DNA from: Nigerium sp.
GTDB lineage: Bacteria; Actinomycetota; Actinomycetes; Propionibacteriales; Propionibacteriaceae
NCBI GenBank assembly: GCA_016711325.1
Contig: JADJTH010000008.1
Coordinates: forward strand, 620,001 to 684,000
Length of the DNA stretch: 64,000 bases
Direction: 5' to 3'
The position numbers and the translations under genes were made by a program. Below the pieces are notes generated by a model. It was not told the origin of the DNA and searched no databases. It was given only the letters and a program-made list of their open reading frames with translations. This document shows positions 57,234 to 64,000 of the stretch, piece by piece. Position 1 is the first letter of the stretch; each line of letters starts with the position of its first letter.

Positions 57234-58041
57234 GGGGTGGTCCTTCCGTGAGGGCGAGCAGGGAGGCGGCCGCGCTCAGCAGCGGCCCGGGCAGGGGGAC
57301 AGGGGTGAGGCCCTGAACGGCCAGGCGGCGGTCCTCGGGGATCTCGACGAGCCGACGGGCATCCATCAGTCCGGCGGTGAGAGCCCCGACCGAATGCCTG
57401 ACCTCCCGGGGCCAGCGCCGCAGGGGCGGCCCGACGACCGCCGCCAGTGCCCTGCCCTCGAGCAGGTGCAGGGCGCATTCGAGCCGCCGCAGCCCCGGAA
57501 CGTTCGCCCGGGCGACCACCACGACGACCGGTGCGCCGGCGAGCATCGCGGTGAGCCAGCCGGAGCCGTTCAGGAGCTGGTCGAGCTGGCTGCCCGCATC
57601 GACGACCGTCACAGCCGGAGTGGCAATGGGCGCAGGGAGGGGGACGGGGTCCATCGTCGGGCGGGCGCCGTCGGCGCGTTCGAGCAGCACCTGGTCGCGG
57701 GAGCCGTGCAGCCACCCAAGGGCGTCGACGCCGAGCTCGGCGGTGCTGGCCGCGGCAAGCCCGGTCTGGGACGCCGGGCAGCACTCCACGAGCCGGGCGC
57801 GGCTACCGACCGTGGTCACCAGCGCGAGGGCGACCGTGGTCGCTCCGCTCCCGCCGGCGGCGCCCACGACCGGCACGACGCGCTCGCCGGAAGCCGGCGT
57901 CCACACCGTGCCGGCAGGGGCGGTTATCGCAGGAGTAGCGCGGGCCTTGGACGGGTGTCGGAAGTCGCCTGCCTGGACGGCCAGCCAGGCGCGGCGGAGT
58001 TCCTCCAGCGCGACCGGGCGGGTGGGGGTGCCCGTGGTCAT
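57226..58041 (-). CDS. ParA/MinD-like ATPase of the secretion operon
   Basis: 271 aa. VVGAAGGSGATTVALALVTT near residue 58 is a deviant Walker A-like loop, with Thr in place of the usual Lys after GSGA, and TVVDAGSQLDQLL the Walker B-like segment. ParA-like proteins of this type (also called SCO5717- or TadZ-like) occur in actinobacterial conjugation clusters and may position the channel. It overlaps both neighbours. Confidence 0.75.
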   Translation of the reverse strand: MTTGTPTRPVALEELRRAWLAVQAGDFRHPSKARATPAITAPAGTVWTPASGERVVPVVGAAGGSGATTVALALVTTVGSRARLVECCPASQTGLAAASTAELGVDALGWLHGSRDQVLLERADGARPTMDPVPLPAPIATPAVTVVDAGSQLDQLLNGSGWLTAMLAGAPVVVVVARANVPGLRRLECALHLLEGRALAAVVGPPLRRWPREVRHSVGALTAGLMDARRLVEIPEDRRLAVQGLTPVPLPGPLLSAAASLLALTEGPPHD

Positions 58042-58232
58042 GGGATAGCCCGGCGGTTGGCGCGGAACATCAACACGGCTCGGATCTCGGCAGGAGGCAA
58101 GCTGGCGAGCTCCGCCCTCGCGCGGCGGGCCTCCTTCAGCGTGTCGAGCAGTCGCTCGACGGCGTCGATCACCTCGTCGTCGGAGTTGGCGACGTCGAAC
58201 AGCCGAGCCGACGCCCGCAGGTCCCTGGTCAT
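58038..58232 (-). CDS. Small helical protein, first gene of the secretion operon
   Basis: 64 aa, MTRDLRASARLFDVANSDDE, with helices DAVERLLDTLKEARRARAEL. ATG 58232 follows GGTGAGG about 8 bp upstream. It overlaps the ParA-like gene by 4 bp. The family is not recognised. Promoter copy C lies 14 bp upstream of its start. Confidence 0.7.
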   Translation of the reverse strand: MTRDLRASARLFDVANSDDEVIDAVERLLDTLKEARRARAELASLPPAEIRAVLMFRANRRAIP

Positions 58233-58245
58233 GGATGGATCACCT

Positions 58246-58283
58246 CACCTTCCAGAAGTGCGCGGAGGTGCCCTCCACGGACA
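58246..58283 (-). promoter_or_regulatory. Bipartite conjugation-type promoter/operator, copy C
   Basis: On the minus strand: TGTCCGTGGAGGG, 11 nt, ACTTCTGGAAGGTG. The first half is identical to copies A and B over 13 bases and the second differs at two (AAGG for ATAG). It precedes the seven-gene secretion operon (58232 to 51629). Confidence 0.75.
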
Positions 58284-58313
58284 GGTGAGGCCCCGCAATC
58301 TGCGAGAGGGGCA

Positions 58314-59096
58314 TCAGGCGACCCGGGTGTAGCTGGGCACTGCCGCTGCCAGCGCGCGGATGCTGTGGCGCGCGCGGCGCCGCACGGTGCGCTCACACAC
58401 CCCCAGCAGCGCAGCGACCGAGGCGGTCGCCTCGTTGCCGAGCAGCCCGTGGTGGGTGATGCGGCGGACGCTGAACTCCTGGGACGCCTCGACCAGCAGC
58501 AGCAACAGCCGGCGATCGGCGTCCGTGATGACCTCGTGGGCGCAGGCCCAGTCGAGGACGTCGACGAGCTCCTCCAGCACGGACGGCTCGGGTTCGAGCG
58601 GCAGCGACAACATCGGCTCGTTGTCGAGCGAGGTCAAGGTGGCGTACCAGGTTGGGTCCCGTCGCTGCAGGGTCGCGGGAGCCTCACACTCGGCGAGGAC
58701 CTCGGTGCGCAGATCCCACATCAGGTTGCGGATCACCTTGCGGCGTTGGAGCGGGAACGTGCGCACCAGGATCCACAGCTGGGCGGCGACCACGTGGTCG
58801 ATGTCCGGGGCCAGCGACCGGAGCTTGCGGGCCAGGAACGCTGCGCCCGGAACGACGAGCCAAGCCAGGGTGAGCGCGGCGTCCAGGTCGCAGCCGCCGT
58901 CGGTGGAGGCCAGCCACGCCAGGGCGTGGAGCACCTCGTCGGCCACGTGGGTGTCAGCGGCCTTGAGCCAAGCCCGCAGTCGCGTCGGGTCGGTCACTGC
59001 GGCGAGGGTCGGCTGTCGCTCGACCCAACCCGGCCACGCGTTGGCGATGAAGTTCTCCATGTTGGGGTTGAGTCCCAATTCAGTTTGCACGCTCAT
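58314..59096 (-). CDS. HTH transcriptional regulator (sigma-70 region 4-like)
   Basis: 260 aa from ATG 59096, with GAGGAGG about 9 bp upstream; upstream in-frame extension is non-coding. The first 200 residues are helical and not recognised. The C-terminus (HHGLLGNEATASVAALLGVC, then ERTVRRRARHSIRALA) is a HTH like that of sigma-70 region 4 or LuxR/SARP regulators. Its position between the secretion operon and the pilin-like genes, under many GGGACATT repeats, suggests a regulator of transfer. Confidence 0.75.
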   Translation of the reverse strand: MSVQTELGLNPNMENFIANAWPGWVERQPTLAAVTDPTRLRAWLKAADTHVADEVLHALAWLASTDGGCDLDAALTLAWLVVPGAAFLARKLRSLAPDIDHVVAAQLWILVRTFPLQRRKVIRNLMWDLRTEVLAECEAPATLQRRDPTWYATLTSLDNEPMLSLPLEPEPSVLEELVDVLDWACAHEVITDADRRLLLLLVEASQEFSVRRITHHGLLGNEATASVAALLGVCERTVRRRARHSIRALAAAVPSYTRVA

Positions 59097-59144
59097 GATC
59101 TGGCCTCCTCGTTGCGGATGAACACAACGAAAAGGGATCAAATG

Positions 59145-59400
59145 GATGTCCCCGGAGTTGTCCCCAGGATCGGGGATTGCGCATTTTCCATCCACAGATT
59201 CGGCCCGGGACATCGTGACGAGCGGCATGTTCCCCCTAGTCGTACGATGTCCCGCCAATGTCCCCCATGTCCCCTAAGTCGTGGCGGGCGCGCGTCGGAA
59301 ACCGGCGGGACGAGGCAATGTGCGCACCGTCAGGGACATTGCGGACATCGTCGCTGAACTGCGGGACAAACGCAGGGACATTGCGCGGCACGAATGGGGA
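59145..59400. promoter_or_regulatory. Cluster of GGGACAT/ATGTCCC motifs upstream of the regulator gene
   Basis: At least eight copies in both orientations, including GGGACATC 59207-59214, GATGTCCC 59246-59253, AATGTCCC 59257-59264, CATGTCCC 59266-59273, GGGACATT 59333-59340 and GGGACATT 59375-59382, with looser GGGACAA variants between. The 59097-59608 stretch shows no gene. It is likely an operator array for a DNA-binding protein, perhaps the adjacent HTH regulator. Confidence 0.6.
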
Positions 59401-59608
59401 CAATCCCGGCGCACCCCGGACAAATGGTGGACGGAGTGCCGTGCTGTGGTTGTCCGGTGTGAGGTAATGGCCTCGGGCAGGCTCGAGCGACCGGGGCCGG
59501 CACTTGCACGGTGACCTTGGTGGCCCCGAGACAGCCGAGGGCGCGCTGCATGAGGCGGAAGCCTCCACTCCACTTTCGCGACGTCAGACGAGTAGCGCTG
59601 AGCTGAGC

Positions 59609-62600
59609 CTAAGCAGACGCCTTCGCTCCGCGGCGGGTGACCCACGCCTGGTTGTCGACGACCTCCTGCGTCCGGGCCGGCCATTCGGTGGGGATCTCGT
59701 CTTCGTCATCGCTGCGGTTGCTGACGCGCTCGCGGAGCATCTGTTGGGCGAGCTGGTGGTGTCCCTGGGCGGCGATGACGGCGATGAGGTCGAGCTGTGC
59801 GGTCTCCTCGGCAGGAGCGACCTTGGCAGCCAGCTCCGCTGCAGCGTGGGCGCCGGGGAAGTCGCCTTCAGCAAGGCACGCGGTGGTGACCACGTGGGCG
59901 ACGTCAACGATGGCGCACTGCAGCACGTGATTGAGGGCTCCGGTGTCCACGAGCCACGCTCCGCCCTTGTCGCGCATGTGACTGAACGGCGTCCCGGTCA
60001 CTAGGGAGAGGGCTCGCTTGAGGTCCTTGATGCCCTCGGGGCCTCGGGTCTCACCGCGGACCCGCAGCCGGCGGAACAGATCGGCGTCCACCAGGAGGTC
60101 TTCGACCTCGTAGGCGCCACGGCCGCGCGTTCTGGCCGCCTCGGTGTGGCGGTTGTCGGGAATGTGGGAGCTGCCGGTGCGCGGGTTGATGCCGAGCCAC
60201 GCCCGGAGGCTGCCCATGTCCTTGCGGACGCGACTGGTCGGGATCCCCATGGCCTCTGCGACTTCCTCGGTCGTGGCGCCGTGAGATCGCGTGGCGAGGT
60301 AGGCAAGCATCTCGGTCAGGAAGAGTCGGCGGGTGGCGGCCGCGGTGGGGGTCCCGGTGGCGGCCACCCGGACGGTCAGCGGACCCAGCGTCATGAGGCG
60401 GGGCAGGTCGCAGCGCGGGTCGAACCAGATACGCAGGTCGTCGTCGAGCCTGGGGTCGGCGTCCTCGACCCGCTGCCTCACGTCGGCGGGGATCTGCGGG
60501 GCCAGCGTGGCGAGGTCGGCGGGTGTGGTCGCCGCCACCTCGACGTAGGTGCTGTCGTCGGCGGGGAGGACGCTCAGGGCGTCCTCGGTGCGGTCGTCCC
60601 GGGGCAGGGTGTGCTCAAGGTTGAGCTGGCCTGCCTGGTTGGTGTACGCGCGCCAACCGTCGGCGTCCTCGTCGTGGTCGGGCATGGCGAGGTCGGGCTG
60701 GTCGGCTTGATCGAAGATGCTCGCGATGCCGTTGGCTTCGCCGGGAGTCAGGCCGGCGGCGATGAGGTTGAGCCCGACTCCGGCCAGCTCGAGTCGCCCG
60801 GTGCTGGTGAGGTGAATCTGCTCGGCACTGCCGTCCCCGTTGGCGAAGGGGCCTTCACCGTCGGCGAGGACCAGGAGCGACGCGCCCGTGCTGCGGGGAT
60901 GCTCGTTGAGCAGGCGTCCCAGTTGGCCGGTGAGGTCGGTGGCGCGGGTGCCCTCAAGGATCAGGATCCGGCTCTCCCAGAGGGGGTCGTCGAGAAGGGT
61001 GGCCCGGCCGCTGGCGATGTCGAGGTTGGCTTCGCGCGCGCGATCGATCATCGCGACTGAGTGGGCGACAACGGCGGCGGCGACATCGGCCGTCTCGTGG
61101 TGCCGGACGCGGCGCGGGTTGAGCGCGACCGCCTCGGGGGCGAGGCCGACACACTCGACGCGGACGTCGCGGGTCCACGGGTGCACGGCCAGTTCGGCTG
61201 CCGTGTGACGCACGAAGTCGTGCGCGTAATCGGGATCGCCGGTGACGCGCACGACGCCGGCCTCCTCGAGGTTGTACAGCCAGTGATGGCCGTGGTCGTC
61301 GGTGCCGATCGTGATCAGCTGGGGGTAGGGCGCGGGCAGCGCCTCGTCCAGCGGCCCGACATCGGGAAGGTCGACGGTCGTGGGCAGCTGCCAACGAAGG
61401 CGGTCGGGGGCCTGTTCCCAGGGGGTGGGCAGGTCGGCCGGTTCGGCGAGATAGAGCCTCAGGTAGGTTTCGGTGCACTCGACGGCGGCCACGGTGGGCA
61501 TTGGTAGCGTGGCTCGTCCTTGGCGGGCGGCCAGGCGTCTCAGGGCGCCGTCGATGAACTGGACGTCCGGTGCGGTTGCGGCGCCGACCGAGGTGATCGT
61601 CTTCTCCACGGGGGCCAGGTCGGGGGGCGGGGTGGCGATCATCCGGCCCGGACGCCGTGCCCTGAACTGCGCGGCGCGGCGTTGACGCAGGGCCAGCCAG
61701 AGCGATCCGGCCAGGATGGACCCGCCCGCCAGGCCGCTCAGCAGCCACGCCGGCTCCGTGGTGGGCTCCACCGGCTGGACGGTTGACGTTGCGGTCTGCT
61801 CGCCAGGCGTCTGTGCGGGCGCCGTGGGCGTCACGGGGGCGGAGGCCGGCGTCGGGGCGCTGGCCGGTGCCTCGAAGGGTGGCGCCTCTGGATGGTCTGC
61901 GGCCGGTTCGGTCTCTCGTGGTACCGCGCTCGGCTCGTCGGGGACGGTGGAGGGAGCCGGCGGTTCTGCGACCTCTTTGGTCCTCGGTGCCGCGCCGGTG
62001 TGCGGGATGGTGAGGGTCCAGCCGATGTCGATCACGTCGGGGTCGCTGAGGCGGCGTCCACCGGGTTGGGTGAGGTGACGGGACGCGTCGGCGATGCGCG
62101 GGTAGGCGCGGGCGTCGCCGTAGTGGTCGAGGGCGATCTCGCTGAGGGTGTCGCCCTTGCGGACGGTGTAGCTCGTGTCCGGGGAGGCGGCCGTGCGGGA
62201 CGCCGAGGTGGGCTGCTCGTCGTCGGGGAGGTTGAGGGTCCAGCCGGGTTTGAGGAAGCCGTCCCCCCTACCGTCGAGGAGGCGCGTGTTGAGGGCGGCG
62301 ATCTCGTCGTAACGGCGGCCATCACCGAGGTGCTGCTCGGCGATGGACCACAGGGACTCCCCCCGCTTCACCGTGTGTCGCCGGACGCCCGCGGCGTCCT
62401 CGGCTGCCGGCGTGGCCGAGGTCGCGGCGTCGGTCTTCTCGACGGTGACGCCTGCGACGACCGCAGGCGCGGGGGTCGGCGCGGCGTGGGCGGGCACCGT
62501 GTTGGCGGGAAGGGCGACGAACAGAGCCGCGGCGGCCGCCACCAGTTGACGTGCGGCCGACTGCGGCAGGGCAAGTCCACGCAGGTCGGGGGCACGGACG

Positions 62601-62854
62601 CCGCGCAGGCTGGCGCCCACCTCGAGGAGGATCAGCCCGGCGAGCAGCGCCCAGGTGATCCACCCGATGGTCTTGATCGCGACGAGAGCGAGGCTGCCGT
62701 CGTCGCGGCGCAGCAGCAGGCCCGCCAGGTCGGTCCAGGACGTGAGGGTGGGCAGGGTGCCGAACTCGACCTGAAGCAGCAGCCACGGCAGCCCGACCAG
62801 GAGGGCGACCAGACCAAGGGTGGCGGCCAGGCCGACCAGGCGTTGCCGGATCAT
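59609..62854 (-). CDS. LysM-repeat membrane protein with C-terminal BTAD-type transcriptional activator domain
   Basis: 1081 aa from ATG 62854. Three N-terminal helices precede two LysM domains (HTVKRGESLWSIAEQHLGDG near 157; YTVRKGDTLSEIALDHYGDA near 226). A Pro/Thr-rich stretch and a further helix (LLSGLAGGSILAGSLWLAL near 370) follow. The rest is cytoplasmic, ending in a winged HTH and BTAD-like helical region (YLATRSHGATTEEVAEAMGI near 850; FPGAHAAAELAAKVAPAEE). This LysM-BTAD arrangement is common beside TadE-like genes in actinobacterial conjugative elements. It may sense the cell wall and control transfer genes. Confidence 0.85.
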   Translation of the reverse strand: MIRQRLVGLAATLGLVALLVGLPWLLLQVEFGTLPTLTSWTDLAGLLLRRDDGSLALVAIKTIGWITWALLAGLILLEVGASLRGVRAPDLRGLALPQSAARQLVAAAAALFVALPANTVPAHAAPTPAPAVVAGVTVEKTDAATSATPAAEDAAGVRRHTVKRGESLWSIAEQHLGDGRRYDEIAALNTRLLDGRGDGFLKPGWTLNLPDDEQPTSASRTAASPDTSYTVRKGDTLSEIALDHYGDARAYPRIADASRHLTQPGGRRLSDPDVIDIGWTLTIPHTGAAPRTKEVAEPPAPSTVPDEPSAVPRETEPAADHPEAPPFEAPASAPTPASAPVTPTAPAQTPGEQTATSTVQPVEPTTEPAWLLSGLAGGSILAGSLWLALRQRRAAQFRARRPGRMIATPPPDLAPVEKTITSVGAATAPDVQFIDGALRRLAARQGRATLPMPTVAAVECTETYLRLYLAEPADLPTPWEQAPDRLRWQLPTTVDLPDVGPLDEALPAPYPQLITIGTDDHGHHWLYNLEEAGVVRVTGDPDYAHDFVRHTAAELAVHPWTRDVRVECVGLAPEAVALNPRRVRHHETADVAAAVVAHSVAMIDRAREANLDIASGRATLLDDPLWESRILILEGTRATDLTGQLGRLLNEHPRSTGASLLVLADGEGPFANGDGSAEQIHLTSTGRLELAGVGLNLIAAGLTPGEANGIASIFDQADQPDLAMPDHDEDADGWRAYTNQAGQLNLEHTLPRDDRTEDALSVLPADDSTYVEVAATTPADLATLAPQIPADVRQRVEDADPRLDDDLRIWFDPRCDLPRLMTLGPLTVRVAATGTPTAAATRRLFLTEMLAYLATRSHGATTEEVAEAMGIPTSRVRKDMGSLRAWLGINPRTGSSHIPDNRHTEAARTRGRGAYEVEDLLVDADLFRRLRVRGETRGPEGIKDLKRALSLVTGTPFSHMRDKGGAWLVDTGALNHVLQCAIVDVAHVVTTACLAEGDFPGAHAAAELAAKVAPAEETAQLDLIAVIAAQGHHQLAQQMLRERVSNRSDDEDEIPTEWPARTQEVVDNQAWVTRRGAKASA

Positions 62855-63285
62855 CGTTCGGTCCCGTTGACGGCACGAACGAGGCGCGCGGTGGATTCGC
62901 CGGACACGGTGAGGGTGCCGACGCCGATGCTGCCCAGGAACACCGGGGTGTAGTGGTCGGTGACCTGGACGTGGAGGACGTTCCCGGCCCGGACGCTGAC
63001 CCTGCCGGTGACGCCGGCCCGCGCCAGATAGCTGTTCGCGGCCCGTCTGGCGGCGGCGGTGTCGACGGTGGGGGTCTCTCCTCGGACCGCCTCGGCGACG
63101 GCGACTTCCTCGCCGGCGGTGCGAGCGGCCTGGGCGGCGAGGGCGTGGGCGCGTTGTTGGGCGTGGACGTGACCGCCGAGGTCGACGGCGATGCCGACGC
63201 ACAGGGTCATCGCCACCGTGGCGAGGGCGAGCCACACGCTGACCGAGCCTCGTTCGTCAGGATTTCTGAACTGCACGACTGTCAC
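62851..63285 (-). CDS. TadE/TadG-like pseudopilin-type membrane protein
   Basis: 144 aa. One N-terminal helix after a GSVSVWLALATVAMTLCVGI motif, then a mixed alpha/beta extracellular region (ARRAANSYLARAGVTGRVSV). This is the TadE/TadG pattern for Flp-type pili. It shares 4-bp overlaps with both neighbours, so it is co-translated with the other TadE-like gene and the LysM-BTAD gene. Confidence 0.8.
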   Translation of the reverse strand: MTVVQFRNPDERGSVSVWLALATVAMTLCVGIAVDLGGHVHAQQRAHALAAQAARTAGEEVAVAEAVRGETPTVDTAAARRAANSYLARAGVTGRVSVRAGNVLHVQVTDHYTPVFLGSIGVGTLTVSGESTARLVRAVNGTER

Positions 63286-63710
63286 CTTCCCCGGTAGGTG
63301 TCCAGCGGGCTGGACATGGTGGCGGTGACGGTCTTGGTCCCGGTCAGGCCGGGGACGCCGAGGTCGCCGAGCCGTAGGGCGCAGGTGACGGTGGCGTGGA
63401 CCTGCCCCGGCGTCCCGATGGGGGCGGCGAAGGCGCTGGTGTCGAGGGTGACGCTCGTGGTGGCGCAGGCGAGGTCCTGGTTGGCCAGGCTGTGCCGGGC
63501 CGCGGTGGTGGCGTCCCCGCGGGCCGTGGCGGCGGTGCGGGCGATGGACGCGGCGCGGGCGGCGTCGCTGGCGGCGGCCTGGACGACCTGGGTGGCGATC
63601 GCGATTCGGCCCCCAAGGACGACCAGGGTGGTCAGGAGCAGGAACGCCGGGACGCCGATGACGGCTTCGACGGTGGCGGAGCCGCGTTCGTTGCGGGTCG
63701 GTGGGGCCAT
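63282..63710 (-). CDS. TadE-like protein
   Basis: 142 aa, MAPPTRNERGSATVEAVIGV, the classic TadE N-terminal ERGSATVE motif followed by helix PAFLLLTTLVVLGGRIAIAT. The outer region has two cysteines (CATTS, TCALRLG) for a possible disulfide. Ends overlapping the next gene by 4 bp. Confidence 0.88.
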   Translation of the reverse strand: MAPPTRNERGSATVEAVIGVPAFLLLTTLVVLGGRIAIATQVVQAAASDAARAASIARTAATARGDATTAARHSLANQDLACATTSVTLDTSAFAAPIGTPGQVHATVTCALRLGDLGVPGLTGTKTVTATMSSPLDTYRGR

Positions 63711-63740
63711 GGGTGGTCCTTCCGGGGTGGCGGGGTGCCG

Positions 63741-64000
63741 TCAGGTGAGGCGTTCGACGGGGAGGCTGGCGGATTGTTCGACGGTGGGGGTCCAGCCCGG
63801 GATCAGGCTGAGGCTTGACCCGCGGACCGTGAACGAAGCAGTGGCGGCCGTGCGGGATCCGGTGATCGTGACGGCCGTGAGGGAGTCCCCGGCGGTGTCG
63901 GCGAGGAACGCCGAGGCGGCGGCCGTTCCGGCGGCCGTGGTGGCGTTCTCGCGGGCTGCGGCTCGGGCGCCTTCCTGGGCGGCGGCGATGGCCAGGGTGC
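63741..64000 (-). CDS. TadE-like protein (5' partial)
   Basis: The gene runs out of the window; 86 codons are visible including the stop. It reads TLAIAAAQEGARAAARENAT, SAFLADTAGDSLTAVTITGS and ends VEQSASLPVERLT. The first visible residues resemble the region just after the TadE helix. Likely a third pseudopilin of the same cluster. Confidence 0.7.
   Translation of the reverse strand, partial: TLAIAAAQEGARAAARENATTAAGTAAASAFLADTAGDSLTAVTITGSRTAATASFTVRGSSLSLIPGWTPTVEQSASLPVERLT

Noticed and set aside
1..64000. rRNA or tRNA genes and tRNA-based attachment sites
   Set aside because: No rRNA-like sequence or tRNA cloverleaf with a TTCRANYC-type T-arm was noticed, so the ends of the element cannot be placed from this window.

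Overview
The window is high-GC DNA with strong G/C third-position bias, GTG/TTG starts and many 4-bp stop/start overlaps. Together with an SCO6880-type type IV secretion component, a MobF relaxase, a GAF-ANTAR protein and DUF1905/NERD genes, this points to an actinobacterium. The family cannot be fixed from sequence alone; Propionibacteriales or Micrococcales would fit. Most of the window looks like a conjugative element (ICE or large plasmid) loaded with accessory genes. No rRNA, tRNA or CRISPR array was seen.

Layout. 1-11.4 kb: a tightly packed plus-strand defence-type operon: SNF2 helicase with DUF3883 (5' end outside the window), DUF1156 adenine methylase, DUF262/HNH protein, DUF499 ATPase with a HEPN-like head, then a five-repeat zinc-ribbon protein with a GIY-YIG-like tail. 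11.4-13.0 kb: a minus-strand three-gene operon ending in an M48-like membrane protein without its catalytic HExxH. 13.1-17.9 kb: assorted accessory genes and an MntA/HepT pair whose toxin is frameshifted. 17.9-23.8 kb: relaxase control region and a relaxase-helicase-primase gene encoding about 1830 aa, broken by three single-base indels. 23.9-36.4 kb: GIY-YIG/DUF6884 gene, small zinc and membrane proteins, MDR reductase, HAD phosphatase, serine hydrolase and an ABC exporter. 36.4-44 kb: three insertion sequences, two of which interrupt recognisable genes. 44-47.7 kb: a RelE-like/XRE-ImmA pair and a lytic transglycosylase. 47.9-51.5 kb: tyrosine recombinase, small HTH protein, zinc-ribbon recombinase-like protein and YnfA. 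51.6-58.3 kb: minus-strand type IV secretion operon. 58.3-64 kb: HTH regulator, LysM-BTAD membrane regulator and TadE-like pseudopilin genes.

The best non-coding signal is a bipartite element, GGTGTCCGTGGAGGG-N11-ACTTCTGGATAGTG. It sits directly upstream of the relaxase, the secretion operon and the pseudo-M48 operon, with exactly 11 nt between halves each time. It probably sets one conjugation regulon. A second repeated word, GGGACATT/AATGTCCC, clusters upstream of the HTH regulator and recurs twice upstream of the relaxase.

Seventeen single-base frameshifts can be placed, most in C or G runs, and all lie between 17.6 and 51 kb. Correcting each gives an intact family-length protein. They may be uncorrected sequencing indels or real decay; the flanking operons have none.
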